The notes under the pieces were generated by a model, which worked only from the letters and a program-made list of their open reading frames with translations, did not search any database and was not told the DNA's origin. The translations under genes and the position numbers were made by a program. Below are positions 7,599 to 16,747 of a stretch of 64,000 nucleotides of DNA, piece after piece. The first letter of the stretch is position 1. Every line of letters starts with the position of its first letter. This DNA comes from Bacteroidota bacterium (GTDB lineage: Bacteria > Bacteroidota > Bacteroidia > Bacteroidales > CAIXZF01), in contig JAKLIX010000013.1 of the NCBI GenBank assembly GCA_022709385.1, forward strand, positions 58,653-122,652. Reading direction: 5' to 3'.

Positions 7599-9170
7599 TC
7601 AAATATACGCAGATTTTCTCAGCCTGCCAAAAAGAAACAGGCTGTAAAAAAAGGCGGTAAAGGTGACACCGTCCTGGGACTCAATGGTATCCTCCGGCAG
7701 AAAAGAAAGCATCATGACCACAAAAAAAGCGGTGAACAGGTAATCACGGAAGCCACCACGCCAGATCGCCGGAAGGAACAAGGCAGCCAGAAACCAGATC
7801 AGTCCGGCGATTCCGAACCCGACAGCGACGGAAAGAAACTGGTTATGGGAACGCCGCCGCCATTCCGGTTTCAGCCTGGAGTTGACCTGCTCGTAATACT
7901 GATCAAATACCAGGTTCATGTCACCGGTGCCGACACCCGTCCAAAGGTTTTCACTGAATATCGCCAGGGAAGCCTTCCAGTATTCCAGCCGCATCATTAC
8001 CGAATGACCGGACGGATCACCGCTGATCATATAATTCTGGTACTCCCAGAAGATCTTTCTCAGTCGTTTGTGAACCGGCGAACCCCTGGTCTCCTCCACG
8101 TCGGCTGTTCCGTTCTCTATCAGGCGGATCTCCTGCTGATCCAGTGCTGCCATGCCGGCAGAATCCTTTCTCAGACCCTTAGAAGTCAGATATCTGACCA
8201 GCACATCCGAAATCTTCAGACCGGTACGGCCGGCACTGTCGAATGGAATGTTGCTTCGCTTCTCCCATCCGGCTGCCAACTCCTCTTTACAATAATAGTA
8301 GAAAAGCCTGTTACCGCTGATCACCTCTTTTCTGGCAGTATCATGCAGGTAAGGTTTACCATTCGGAGTAAACCACTCAAACGACTCCTCCGCCGGCATC
8401 GGTGAATGAAAGAATCCCCTGTATTCGCCTCTCAGGTATAGAAATGTCAGGACGGGCAACAGCAGCAAACACATAATGAAGGCAAACTTCAGCCATGTTT
8501 TCCGTACCCTGGCAGTTTGCACCACAAGCCAGACAAGGAAAAGTCCGCTAAGGATGTAATAGGCTGTAAAATAGGCTGAGACATACAGATACACCAGGAA
8601 GCAGAGCAGCAAACTCCATCCGGCGAGCTGCTGCCATTGACGCTTGCCGTCACTGTTGACAAACAGCAGCCAGATCAGGATCACGATAGCCATACAAAGG
8701 CTCAGGCTGAACCTGATGTGAGAAATAAAGGGGGACAGATCCCTGGTATCACTGACAGGCTGTGACAGCCAGATATAGAAACCCGTCAGGGTTCCGGCCA
8801 GTACTGCCGCGACAAAGCACCACAATATCCTTGTAAACCATTTGCCCGTGAGCCCGGCCGAACCGCTGATCACCAGCGGAAGCAGTGCCAGGGGGATCTT
8901 GGTTCTCAGATCCTTCATCGCATAATCAAAATCGGTGGTAAAAAACAGACCGGTCAGGTGGAGCAGGTAAATGGAAGAGAACAGCAGGGCCGCCCTGTTG
9001 CCTGTAAATCGCCGGAACTTACCCCATAAGTCTCCTTCGAGCAGGAAATTGATAAGCAACACCCACTGGGCAATGCTCATCAGGTATCTCGATAAGGGTA
9101 TGCTTGCAGCAAGAAGACATAGTCCACCCAAGTAGCATGCACGGTGGTATTCCTGCTTCAGGAGGGGCAT
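7599..9170 (-). CDS. O-antigen ligase/polymerase-like membrane protein (Wzy_C family)
   Basis: A 523-residue polytopic membrane protein with about ten to twelve hydrophobic helices and one large periplasmic loop (about residues 245-410). The Wzy_C/WaaL hallmark follows the loop: GVGTGDMNLVFDQYYEQ, then RRRSHNQFLSVAVGFGIAGL, where the conserved Arg and His in RSHNQFL are the proposed catalytic residues. Such proteins polymerise or ligate undecaprenyl-linked glycans to lipid A core or to proteins. It begins 3 bases after the S41 protease stop codon. The specific glycan cannot be told. Confidence 0.82.
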   Translation of the reverse strand: MPLLKQEYHRACYLGGLCLLAASIPLSRYLMSIAQWVLLINFLLEGDLWGKFRRFTGNRAALLFSSIYLLHLTGLFFTTDFDYAMKDLRTKIPLALLPLVISGSAGLTGKWFTRILWCFVAAVLAGTLTGFYIWLSQPVSDTRDLSPFISHIRFSLSLCMAIVILIWLLFVNSDGKRQWQQLAGWSLLLCFLVYLYVSAYFTAYYILSGLFLVWLVVQTARVRKTWLKFAFIMCLLLLPVLTFLYLRGEYRGFFHSPMPAEESFEWFTPNGKPYLHDTARKEVISGNRLFYYYCKEELAAGWEKRSNIPFDSAGRTGLKISDVLVRYLTSKGLRKDSAGMAALDQQEIRLIENGTADVEETRGSPVHKRLRKIFWEYQNYMISGDPSGHSVMMRLEYWKASLAIFSENLWTGVGTGDMNLVFDQYYEQVNSRLKPEWRRRSHNQFLSVAVGFGIAGLIWFLAALFLPAIWRGGFRDYLFTAFFVVMMLSFLPEDTIESQDGVTFTAFFYSLFLFGRLRKSAYI

Positions 9171-9173
9171 GCG

Positions 9174-10850
9174 TTATTTGTTATCCGCAGGATCGGCAAA
9201 AGTCAGGCTGCCGTTCAGGATGCCTGTGTATGTCTTCTCGTCTCTAAGGATCTCCCTGGCCTTCAGGATTTCAGGATCACCGGCAAGGGAGGATTCGATA
9301 CGCCCTTTCTGATAATAATAACGGGTAACAATCTCATCCCTGAGCAGGGTGGAGATCTCATCGCGGAAGCGTTCGAGATCTTGGGTCTTATTATGGAGTA
9401 CCTTGTTGCGCAAAGCCTGGTATTCCGTTGAAATAGACGCAAAAAACTGTTCTTTCTCGGCTTGCTTTTTCAACTCATCCAGGCTTTTCTCCGCCTGGTT
9501 GGTATAATCATCATAATCCTTATCCTTCAGAAAATCAATAAATTCCTTGTAAATCCCATCTGTAATGCGAAAGGATGCCGCTTCACTGATCTGTGGCACG
9601 CTTTTCTTGTATTCAGTAGCGAAGTCAAAGATCAGGTATTTCGAAAGCAGGATATTGGCAAGTCCGCTGTATTTCACGGGTGGTAATGATACATCAGGAA
9701 CGATCCCGCCACCGTCATAAACCGGTCTCCCATTCCTGGTTTTGAAGGTATTGATCAATGAATCAGGTATTTTCCCGAAGTTTCCTTCACTGTCCTTGTG
9801 CGAATAATCGATGGCCTGGATGCAGCGGCCGCTCGGGATATAATATTTGGCAACGGTTACCTTTACCTGTGCATTGTAGCTTAAGGGCAACACATTCTGC
9901 ACCAGTCCTTTTCCATATGATCGCTGACCGATGACCACAGCCCTGTCGAGGTCCTGCATGGCTCCGGCCAGGATTTCGGATGCGGATGCACTGTTCTTGT
10001 CCACGATAAAAGCCAGTTTGATATCCGTATCCACGGGAGCGAATGCGGTTTTATAGGTATTGTTGCTTCCCGGAAGCCTGCCTTTGGTACTGACAATTAA
10101 TAAGTCCTTGTCAACGAACAGGTTGGCAATATTTACCGCTTCGTGGAGCAATCCTCCGCCGTTACCCCTGAGGTCGAACACCAGTCCTTTAAGGCTTTTA
10201 TTCTCCCTGAGTTTGCTGAAAGCGTCCCTGACCTCCTTGCCGGCATTCTGGGTGAAGCCGTTGAGTTTGATATAGCCGGTCTGTTCGTCGAGCATGCCGA
10301 AATAGGGGATATTTTCGATCTGGATCACTTCCCTGGCAATGCTGAGTTCGAATGGTTTGTCGCTGTTGCGTTGAATCTTCAGGTTCAGATTGGTACCCGG
10401 CTGACCCCTGAGGATGGCACTGACATCGTCGAGCGAACGGCCTGTTGTCGAATATCCGTTGATCTCGAGGATCAGATCACCGGCTATCAGGCCTGCTTTA
10501 TCGGCATTGTATCCCTTGTAAGGCTCTGCGATCATCATCTGGTCTCCTTTTTTCACCACCAGGGCACCAATGCCGCCATATTGTCCGGTGGTCATAAACT
10601 TATAATCTTCGATATCAGACTCCGGAATGTAATTGGTGTATGGGTCGAGGGTGGCGAGCATGGCATCGATACCGGTTTTCATCAGTTCACCGGGCTTCAG
10701 TTCTTCTACATAATTGATGTCCAATTGTTTATACAAGGTGGTAAAAATATCCAGGTTTTTGGATATTTCGAACATGTTTTGAGACTGCTGTGCCCGGGTA
10801 CTCAGCACCAGGCAAATGAGACAGCTGATAAGAAGGAGTCTGTATTTCAT
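9174..10850 (-). CDS. S41 family C-terminal processing peptidase (CtpA-like)
   Basis: A 558-residue exported serine protease. The start MKYRLLLISCLICLVLSTRAQ begins a signal peptide and avoids a longer overlap with yidD. A PDZ domain (YGGIGALVVKKGDQMMIAEPY to AGDLILEINGYSTTG, residues about 91-165) precedes the S41 core. The catalytic Ser is in NSASASEIL (about 286-294) and the Lys is Lys314 in SYGKGLVQNV. IPSGRCIQAIDY follows, as in other CtpA proteins. A C-terminal helical region of about 150 residues ends the protein. It degrades or trims periplasmic proteins. It is a paralogue of the protein at 59737-61344. It sits behind yidD in the hemD-rnpA-yidD run. Confidence 0.92.
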   Translation of the reverse strand: MKYRLLLISCLICLVLSTRAQQSQNMFEISKNLDIFTTLYKQLDINYVEELKPGELMKTGIDAMLATLDPYTNYIPESDIEDYKFMTTGQYGGIGALVVKKGDQMMIAEPYKGYNADKAGLIAGDLILEINGYSTTGRSLDDVSAILRGQPGTNLNLKIQRNSDKPFELSIAREVIQIENIPYFGMLDEQTGYIKLNGFTQNAGKEVRDAFSKLRENKSLKGLVFDLRGNGGGLLHEAVNIANLFVDKDLLIVSTKGRLPGSNNTYKTAFAPVDTDIKLAFIVDKNSASASEILAGAMQDLDRAVVIGQRSYGKGLVQNVLPLSYNAQVKVTVAKYYIPSGRCIQAIDYSHKDSEGNFGKIPDSLINTFKTRNGRPVYDGGGIVPDVSLPPVKYSGLANILLSKYLIFDFATEYKKSVPQISEAASFRITDGIYKEFIDFLKDKDYDDYTNQAEKSLDELKKQAEKEQFFASISTEYQALRNKVLHNKTQDLERFRDEISTLLRDEIVTRYYYQKGRIESSLAGDPEILKAREILRDEKTYTGILNGSLTFADPADNK

Positions 10851-10864
10851 AAATCTGTAAGTTA

Positions 10865-11086
10865 TCATGGTACGGGGTCATAGCCGCTGCCTCCCCAGGG
10901 TCCGCAGGAGAGGAAGCGTTTGATGGTAAGCCAGCCTCCTTTCCAGGGACCGTATTTTTTGAGGGCTTCGATGCCATAGGCCGAACATGAAGGGGTAAAA
11001 CGGCAGGAAGGCATCAGGTAAGGAGAAATGGCGGCCTGGTAAAACCGGATCAACAGGATCATCCACTTAGCCAGGAGAGTTTTCAT
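10865..11086 (-). CDS. yidD: Membrane protein insertion efficiency factor YidD
   Basis: A 73-residue peripheral membrane protein that helps YidC insert proteins. The motif [24 protein letters not shown] is diagnostic, and [14 protein letters not shown] closes it. It overlaps the end of rnpA by 20 bases, the classical rnpA-yidD arrangement. A second, exported YidD-like protein is encoded at 17439-17891. Confidence 0.95.
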   Translation of the reverse strand: MKTLLAKWMILLIRFYQAAISPYLMPSCRFTPSCSAYGIEALKKYGPWKGGWLTIKRFLSCGPWGGSGYDPVP

Positions 11087-11465
11087 AGGCAGATAAACGC
11101 TGCAAAATTAGTATTATTTTTCGCCGGATCTCCTGAAACGGCAGCACTTTGGGTGAAAGGTACACCAGGGCGATCTGCATTCTTCCGGATGTAGCGCCCT
11201 GAAAATGCGGAAGGATGGTTTTATTCAGGCGGTATGCTTCCCTGATCCTTCTTTTTAGCAGATTCCGCGTAACGGCTGTCTTAATCTGCTTTTTGGGGAT
11301 ACTGATCAGGATGGCAGGCGGGACGGAGGCATGGTCTTTCTCCACCAGAAAAAAAACTTTGAACGGATGTTCGTAGAGCGTTCGTCCCTTTCTAAAGAGC
11401 GGGGTAATGTTACTTTCCCCGCAGAGGCGCTCCGCTTTGCTGAAGCCGTGTCCTTGAAGCGCCAT
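11067..11465 (-). CDS. rnpA: Ribonuclease P protein component
   Basis: This is the basic protein cofactor of RNase P, which matures tRNA 5' ends. The RNR-type signature is clear as [20 protein letters not shown], and the N-terminal [20 protein letters not shown] is typical. Length 132 residues. In many bacteria rnpA follows rpmH near the origin; here it follows hemD instead, and rpmH is not visible in the window. The overlap with yidD suggests translational coupling. Confidence 0.94.
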   Translation of the reverse strand: MALQGHGFSKAERLCGESNITPLFRKGRTLYEHPFKVFFLVEKDHASVPPAILISIPKKQIKTAVTRNLLKRRIREAYRLNKTILPHFQGATSGRMQIALVYLSPKVLPFQEIRRKIILILQRLSAYENSPG

Positions 11466-11494
11466 GGATGGTAAGGATGGCCCGTTTGGGGAAT

Positions 11495-12247
11495 TTATTT
11501 CTTTTTGGAGTTTTTTTGAATGAATTCTTCCAGGGCCATGGTCATGGAAGGGGCCGTTTTGGTGGGAGCTGAAAGGTTTACCGTAAGGCCGGCGTCTTTT
11601 GCCGCTTTCGTGGTAGCTGGTCCGACTGTACCGATCAGAATATGATCCTGTTTGAAATCCGGAAAGTTCCTGAACAGGGATTGCACACCCACAGGGCTGA
11701 AGAGGATAATCATATCATAAGTGGAGACATTGATTTCGGAAAGATCGGCAGGCACTGTGCAGTAGATCGTCACCCTTTTGTGCTCAATAGCATGTTTCTC
11801 AAGCAGTTTCGGGATGTCATTCTTGGTGATGTCGCTGCAGGGAAGCAGGAAACGTTCATTCTTGTGTTTCTTGATCACTTCGATCAGTTCCACGAACTCC
11901 TGCTTACCGTGAAAGATCTTCCGCTTGCGGTATTGTACATATTTCTGAAGATAGAAGGCTGTGGATTCCGTCAGGCAGAAGTACTTCATGTTTTCGGGAA
12001 CCTCAAACCGCAGTTCCCTGGCGATCCTGAAGTAATGATCCACTGCATTCCTGCTGGTAAGGATCAGGGCAGTATAATCTTCCAGATGGATGCGTTCACG
12101 CCGGAACTCCTTGGAGTCAACTCCTTCAATTTTAATAAATTTGAAGAAGTCTACTTTAATGTTGTGCTTTTTCCCAAGCTCAATATAGGGCGACTTTTCT
12201 CCGTCGGCGGGTTGGGGCTGGGATACCAGGATAGATTTCAGCTTCAT
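11495..12247 (-). CDS. hemD: Uroporphyrinogen-III synthase
   Basis: HemD closes hydroxymethylbilane to uroporphyrinogen III in haem and corrinoid synthesis. The family is poorly conserved. Support comes from length (250 residues), the two-lobed alternating alpha/beta pattern, and three conserved spots: FRRERIHLEDYTALILTSRNAVDHYF near residue 50, YDMIILFSPVGVQSLFRNF, and IGTVGPATTKAAKDAGL. The order DUF4271-hemD-rnpA-yidD-S41 is one I associate with Bacteroidota, which adds weight. A TACCTTTG box lies just upstream, so the leftward run probably starts here. Confidence 0.87.
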   Translation of the reverse strand: MKLKSILVSQPQPADGEKSPYIELGKKHNIKVDFFKFIKIEGVDSKEFRRERIHLEDYTALILTSRNAVDHYFRIARELRFEVPENMKYFCLTESTAFYLQKYVQYRKRKIFHGKQEFVELIEVIKKHKNERFLLPCSDITKNDIPKLLEKHAIEHKRVTIYCTVPADLSEINVSTYDMIILFSPVGVQSLFRNFPDFKQDHILIGTVGPATTKAAKDAGLTVNLSAPTKTAPSMTMALEEFIQKNSKKK

Positions 12248-12266
12248 CAGGCCGATTTTTGGCCTG

Positions 12267-12274
12267 CAAAGGTA
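12267..12274 (-). promoter_or_regulatory. Bacteroidota -7 box (TACCTTTG) for hemD-rnpA-yidD
   Basis: TACCTTTG on the minus strand lies 19 bases before the hemD ATG, matching TAnnTTTG. An ATTG about 22 bases further upstream could be a weak -33 element. Confidence 0.6.
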
Positions 12275-12328
12275 TAAAGTTTTTTCTTTGGATCAGCAAT
12301 GCATGCGGACTTATTTGCGAAGGCGAAC

Positions 12329-12405
12329 TCGAAGCACCGTTTTGTGCTGGGATCAGTTTACCGGCTGGAAGGCGGTTTAGGAGTTTATCGGTATAGAAGT
12401 TTAGT
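12329..12405. repeat. Dispersed intergenic repeat R5, copy 1
   Basis: The stretch starting with TCGAAGCACCG and running through TGTGCTGGGATCAGTTT to TAGAAGTTTAG is closely similar, by eye, to 63348-63424. It fills most of the 197-base gap between hemD and the DUF4271 gene. No gene is seen in it. Confidence 0.7.
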
Positions 12406-12444
12406 TAATCGTTAATGATCTAAGGTCCAAAGTTTTATGAGCTC

Positions 12445-13512
12445 TCAGGACGCCGCGAGGCTTATGAGTTTATAAAGCACGAGCAGGGGCAGGAGCTCGA
12501 GGGTGAAAAAATAAATCAAGAGATAGAACAAGGGATATCCCTTGCTCCCCATGCCGATGATAACACCCCTGAAAAGCTGGAACGCATAGATCAAAGCAAA
12601 GAGTCCCAGGCCTGCCTGCAGCACCCACAATGCCCTGGTATATACCACCAGGCTCAGCAGGAAAAGAAGAAAAACACCTTGTACCAGGCTGAAAACGAAG
12701 TGTGTAAGCTGATATTCGCTGCTGATGTCCCCTGTCTTGAACAGGCTGCCCGCGCTGCGGATGGCGATGATCTTGCCGGCATAGAGCACCAGGTTCAACA
12801 TGAAAAGCTCGAGGTAAAAGAGAAATTCGGTGAAAGGACGCCGCGAGAGGGGGTATAGTCCGTAAAACTGATTGATCACGTATAGCAGGAGAGGAAATGT
12901 CAGGAGGAATATCAGGAAAAGATTGTAGGTGATGCGTTCACGGTAAAAGTCGCCGCCCCGCGACAGTTGATTCACATACCTGGCCGTGGAGAAAGCCCGG
13001 ATCACCTGGCTGAAACGCCGGGGATACTGGTATTGAACCGCAGCCAGCAACAGAAAGGCAATGACAAGCACCACAAAGATCCAATCCTGCCCTACAGATC
13101 TCCGCTCCCCGCTCTGGCCGGCATCCGGCTGTAAAAGATGCCCGGGAAAGAACTGCTGCCGGATCAGGCTGGTGTCCTGAATGATCAGTGTATTGAACAG
13201 TGAATCAGTAAGAAAAGGGTTGTATATCTTTCCCTCTGCCTCATCTTCCCCGCGTAAAAGAGAAGGCTGGGTAAAAGCGGGCAGCGACACGGAAGCATTC
13301 CCGGGTAAACCCGCCGGGATGTCCTCCTTCTGCGGCTGCACCCTGTAGGGCACTGCCACCTCTTGCACCGTATCCGGTTTAGCAGGCTGAAAGGGATTAA
13401 GGCCTGCAGACAACAGCAGGGGAAAACAGGCAAATAAAAAAAGACTGGCTGCAAAAAGCAGCCAATCTTTTTTCCAATCTTTTTTCGCACCGATCCTACG
13501 CTGCCTGTACAC
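12445..13512 (-). CDS. DUF4271 domain-containing membrane protein
   Basis: A 355-residue membrane protein. One hydrophobic helix near the N-terminus (LLFAASLFLFACFPLLLSAG) is followed by a proline-rich periplasmic stretch of about 110 residues. About seven helices then form the DUF4271 domain, ending in the usual YLLIYFFTLELLPLLVLYKLIS. Function unknown. Its neighbours hemD and rnpA are its common partners in Bacteroidota. The N-terminal extension beyond the plain DUF4271 domain is noticeably long. It follows the beta-barrel gene at 13515 with a 2-base gap. Confidence 0.85.
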   Translation of the reverse strand: MYRQRRIGAKKDWKKDWLLFAASLFLFACFPLLLSAGLNPFQPAKPDTVQEVAVPYRVQPQKEDIPAGLPGNASVSLPAFTQPSLLRGEDEAEGKIYNPFLTDSLFNTLIIQDTSLIRQQFFPGHLLQPDAGQSGERRSVGQDWIFVVLVIAFLLLAAVQYQYPRRFSQVIRAFSTARYVNQLSRGGDFYRERITYNLFLIFLLTFPLLLYVINQFYGLYPLSRRPFTEFLFYLELFMLNLVLYAGKIIAIRSAGSLFKTGDISSEYQLTHFVFSLVQGVFLLFLLSLVVYTRALWVLQAGLGLFALIYAFQLFRGVIIGMGSKGYPLFYLLIYFFTLELLPLLVLYKLISLAAS

Positions 13513-13514
13513 TG

Positions 13515-14216
13515 TCAGAATCCAAACCGGTATATCAGACCAAAATTAAGACCGATAAAATTGGAAGGTTTGCCTTCGGTGAAAACCAGGTCGTGGCTCA
13601 GCGCCACGTTGGCAAAATAGCGGTCTTTTACCCTGTAGAGCACACCAATGGCAGGGGTCAGACCGAAGCAGGTCTGGCCCTTATCCATGTGTTTGATTTC
13701 GTAAAGGGTGTCCAGGTGGTTTGTCTGGGGATTGCGCACCCAGGTCCAGAACTCGGCATCATATTTATATTTCACTAAAAAGGCACCGAAACCGAGTTTG
13801 GCATAAGGCCTGAAATCATCCTCCATGAAATACCAGGTAGCGGTCAGTTTCACGGGAATGTAAGTCAGATGGCCCTTGCCTACGATGACTTTATCGTATT
13901 TATAACTCTTGAATCCCGTGCTGAGCCCCAGGTGCAAGTTTGGCATAAAGACATATTCACCTGTAAGGGTAAAACCACTGCCGTTGTTGACAGTATCCCT
14001 CAGATGCCCGACCGGGAATCCGAAAGAAACATCCCCACCCCCGTAAAACTGCCAGGTCCAGTCAGTATCCCCGGCTTTTTGCTGAACGGCTTTTTTCTTT
14101 TTCTTATCGGTCTTTTCCACTCCCGCTTTCGATTGCCTGCTCCCCGGCTGTGCGGGCAGGATGACCGGCAGCAGGAAAAAAACCGCGATGAACACACTGA
14201 GCCTTCCCATAAGCAA
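13515..14216 (-). CDS. Outer-membrane beta-barrel protein (paralogue 1 of 3)
   Basis: A 233-residue exported protein: signal peptide MLMGRLSVFIAVFFLLPVILPAQ, a lysine-rich linker (KAGVEKTDKKKKKAVQQK), then about eight amphipathic beta strands ending in an aromatic residue (FGLIYRFGF), as needed for BAM-dependent insertion. Strand words such as MPNLHLGLSTGFKSYKYDKV and YFMEDDFRPYAKLGFGAF recur almost unchanged in the next two genes, so the three are tandem duplicates. No enzymatic residues are seen. Likely a small OmpA/OmpW-like barrel of unknown role. Confidence 0.8.
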   Translation of the reverse strand: MLMGRLSVFIAVFFLLPVILPAQPGSRQSKAGVEKTDKKKKKAVQQKAGDTDWTWQFYGGGDVSFGFPVGHLRDTVNNGSGFTLTGEYVFMPNLHLGLSTGFKSYKYDKVIVGKGHLTYIPVKLTATWYFMEDDFRPYAKLGFGAFLVKYKYDAEFWTWVRNPQTNHLDTLYEIKHMDKGQTCFGLTPAIGVLYRVKDRYFANVALSHDLVFTEGKPSNFIGLNFGLIYRFGF

Positions 14217-14235
14217 TGCTTCCGTTTATTGTATC

Positions 14236-14982
14236 CTAAAAGGAGAACAACAGTCCCAGGTTCAGGCCGATGGCCCCCTGGGTTTCCGATTTGTCCTCTA
14301 TCTCGTTCTTCATGAAAAACATCTCGTATTTCGCATTGAAATGCAGGTTCAGGTTGTCGGACACCCCGATGACCACCCCGGCCATGGGAGTGAGGCCGAA
14401 ATCGGTGGTTTTATCCACCACCTTGGTTTTCAGCATCACCGTATCCATCTGGCTGGTCACGGGATTGATAAAATAATGGGGCATGGTGTATTCAAATTTC
14501 GACTGGTCGAAATTCAGTCCCAGTCCCAAACCCACATAAGGCCTGATCTGATCCTCCATGAAATAATAACTTCCTTTCAGCATGAAAGGGATCATCCTGA
14601 AACTGCCGTCATCGGCAAAGTCGGTCTTATACTTGAAACTGTGAAGCCCGGTGCTTACACCAAGCGCCAGTTCAGGCATCACGAAATAATCTGCGTCGAG
14701 GTTCAGTCCCATACCCATCTTGGTGGATTTCCCGAACTCACCCATGGGTAAACCCAGGTAAAGCCCGCCGCCCGCCATCATGGTCACGTCGCTGCCTCTG
14801 CCTTTGCCTCTTCTCTTGCTCTTGCGGCGTTTTTTCTTCCGCTTTTTCAACATCATCGAAAACGCATCGTCTGCAGAAACAGTGGTGGCGGCGCTGCTCA
14901 CCAGGCTCATGTCGAAGCATTCCTGGGCATCTGCATCCAGGGCAAAAACCCCGATCAGCATCAGAATCAATAATTTTCTCAT
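14236..14982 (-). CDS. Outer-membrane beta-barrel protein (paralogue 2 of 3)
   Basis: A 248-residue exported protein with signal peptide MRKLLILMLIGVFALDADAQ. A very basic linker follows (MLKKRKKKRRKSKRRGKGRG, about residues 44-63), then an eight-stranded barrel ending in LGLLFSF. The shared words MPELALGVSTGLHSFKYK and YYFMEDQIRPYVGLGLGL show that it is a duplicate of its neighbours. The poly-basic linker is unusual for an outer-membrane protein; it may touch peptidoglycan or LPS phosphates, but that is a guess. It lies 19 bases before paralogue 1. Confidence 0.8.
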   Translation of the reverse strand: MRKLLILMLIGVFALDADAQECFDMSLVSSAATTVSADDAFSMMLKKRKKKRRKSKRRGKGRGSDVTMMAGGGLYLGLPMGEFGKSTKMGMGLNLDADYFVMPELALGVSTGLHSFKYKTDFADDGSFRMIPFMLKGSYYFMEDQIRPYVGLGLGLNFDQSKFEYTMPHYFINPVTSQMDTVMLKTKVVDKTTDFGLTPMAGVVIGVSDNLNLHFNAKYEMFFMKNEIEDKSETQGAIGLNLGLLFSF

Positions 14983-15011
14983 ATCATCGTTGATTAAAAA
15001 TTCACAAGAAA

Positions 15012-15725
15012 CTAAATATCAAAGGAATAAATAACTCCAAAATGAATACCGATCACATTGATCGTCTTTTTCTCTTCAAAGATCATGTTGTAGCGAAGGT
15101 GGAAATTCAGCCGCACTTTATCGAAGGCCCGGTATACACAACCGGCCATCGGGACGACTGCCAGCGAGCCTGATTTCAGGTTGATCGGCTTGATGGAACC
15201 GGGCTTGTGAATGAAAAGGCCGCTCACCGGATCGAGGTAACTCCTGGGCTCGATCACCGAATCGTATTTTGTCCGGTTCATGTAATATCCGACATTCAGT
15301 CCGCCAAACGGCTGAAAATCATCATCAAAGAAATACCATGTCCCCCGCAGCATCACGGGAATCATCGAATAATTTCCCTTGCCGACATGGATCTCATCAT
15401 GCCTGAAGCTGTAATAGCCTGCATTTAATCCGACCGAAAGCTGCGGCATCACGAAGTATTCTCCGTCGGCATTGACCCCGTAACCCGTATAGGTGTCATG
15501 GTTGAAAAATCCCAGCGGAAAACCGGTAAAAAAGCCGAGACCCGCCCTGATCTCAGTGCCCGGAACCGTTTCCTCAAGGGTACTTTGTTTCATTGTACTG
15601 GCTGACAATAAAGCGGATGGTCCACTCCCCCATCCCTGATCCTGAGTGTAAATATCCTGAGATGAGACAGTTACGCTGACTGACAGGCTGATCAACAGCA
15701 GGGTGAAAAAGTTGCTGTAACGCAT
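15012..15725 (-). CDS. Outer-membrane beta-barrel protein (paralogue 3 of 3)
   Basis: A 237-residue exported barrel. The start MRYSNFFTLLLISLSVSVTVSSQ is chosen because it begins the signal peptide; an ATG 30 bases upstream would bury it. The strand words MPQLSVGLNAGYYSFRHDEI and WYFFDDDFQPFGGLNVGY match the other two copies, and it ends in FGVIYSFDI. It lacks the lysine-rich linker of paralogues 1 and 2. It is first of the three in transcription order. Confidence 0.8.
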   Translation of the reverse strand: MRYSNFFTLLLISLSVSVTVSSQDIYTQDQGWGSGPSALLSASTMKQSTLEETVPGTEIRAGLGFFTGFPLGFFNHDTYTGYGVNADGEYFVMPQLSVGLNAGYYSFRHDEIHVGKGNYSMIPVMLRGTWYFFDDDFQPFGGLNVGYYMNRTKYDSVIEPRSYLDPVSGLFIHKPGSIKPINLKSGSLAVVPMAGCVYRAFDKVRLNFHLRYNMIFEEKKTINVIGIHFGVIYSFDI

Positions 15726-15751
15726 ATGCTCAAATTTGGGGTGAAAGTTAC

Positions 15752-16642
15752 TCAATTGTTTTGTTCCAGCAAAGCATTTAAATACATTCTCTGTCTGACG
15801 CTTAATTTTACCTGATCTGCAGGGATGCCTCCGCAGCCCGATGGCGGCTCTCCCGCAAGCTGCTGCAACTGCCTGCTGATCAGGCAGTCGTAATAACGGA
15901 AGATGAGATTATCCGGATGCTGATTTACAAGATAATGGCTGAAGGTTTGCGCCTTTCGGGGATTGTCTTCCATTTCAAGAAAGATCTTCATCAGGAAATA
16001 ATTTCCTTCGGTACGCAGCACCAGGTCTTCGGAACGGCTTAACTGCAGCAGGCATTCCAGTCCCTTTTGCTTATCAGCATCCTGCCGTATGAGGAACGAC
16101 AGCAGGCCGGATTTCTCCTTTGCGGCTGCAAGAAAGTACTGGAACAGTCCCTGGGTCAGCAGGAAGGGTTCATATTCGTCCTGTTTGCCTTCGGCCAGGG
16201 CAGGAAGGTTATCCGAGCGTTTCAGTATCAACAAGGCTGCCGGATAATTCCTTTGCAGCAGTTCGTACCTGGCCTGCAGGCTTTGAATGACGATACGGCA
16301 GAACAGGTTTTCGTCTGTATTGGCGGCGGTCAGTTTTTCACCGGCTGTTTTCAGGGCCTGTTGAAAGCGTTTTCTTTCTGTTGCATTGTCTTCCCCGGTG
16401 ATCATTTTCCACCAGCAGACATTGGCCTGCAGGATATAAGACCAGGGCGAAGCAGGCCAGTGGCTGCCAAGGTAATCCGCACGGGCAGCGGCCCCGGAAA
16501 AATCAAAATCATACATCCTCCCCAGACCCTCATAAAACTCCTGCCTGATCTCCGTTACACCGATCAGGTGCTTCACAGGGGACTGGGAAGTGACACTTCC
16601 GCACCATATTAAAAACACAGACAATATCGACAGTTTTCTCAA
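15752..16642 (-). CDS. Exported helical-repeat (TPR-like) protein, probable TTG start
   Basis: A 296-residue protein if translation starts at the TTG (complement of 16640-16642). That start gives a clean signal peptide, MRKLSILSVFLIWCGSVTSQ. The only in-frame ATG further upstream (16759) would add about 39 residues unlike a leader and overlap the divergent gene. The mature part is alpha-helical, with TPR-like pairs (FQQALKTAGEKLTAANTDENLF, LQARYELLQRNYPAALLILK, FSHYLVNQHPDNLIFRYYDCL). No closer family recognised. It lies 26 bases before paralogue 3 of the barrel set and may be co-transcribed with it. Confidence 0.65.
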   Translation of the reverse strand: MRKLSILSVFLIWCGSVTSQSPVKHLIGVTEIRQEFYEGLGRMYDFDFSGAAARADYLGSHWPASPWSYILQANVCWWKMITGEDNATERKRFQQALKTAGEKLTAANTDENLFCRIVIQSLQARYELLQRNYPAALLILKRSDNLPALAEGKQDEYEPFLLTQGLFQYFLAAAKEKSGLLSFLIRQDADKQKGLECLLQLSRSEDLVLRTEGNYFLMKIFLEMEDNPRKAQTFSHYLVNQHPDNLIFRYYDCLISRQLQQLAGEPPSGCGGIPADQVKLSVRQRMYLNALLEQNN

Positions 16643-16720
16643 GGAACCACGGGTTTGGAATGACAGGTAACGCAGAGGCGGCAAAAGTAATTCAAATGTC
16701 TCATGATCGAAAATCCTTCC

Positions 16721-16728
16721 TAACTTTG
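16721..16728 (+). promoter_or_regulatory. Bacteroidota -7 box (TAACTTTG) for the LolA-like operon
   Basis: TAACTTTG lies 19 bases before the ATG at 16748, matching TAnnTTTG with the short leader typical of this phylum. Confidence 0.55.
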
Positions 16729-16747
16729 CCGCTTCAATCCCTGTCAA

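Noticed and set aside
13438..13485. Terminator-like hairpin with T-run (GGCTGC / GCAGCC then TTTTTT) on the plus strand
   Set aside because: It lies inside the N-terminal codons of the DUF4271 gene on the other strand; no plus-strand gene ends there.
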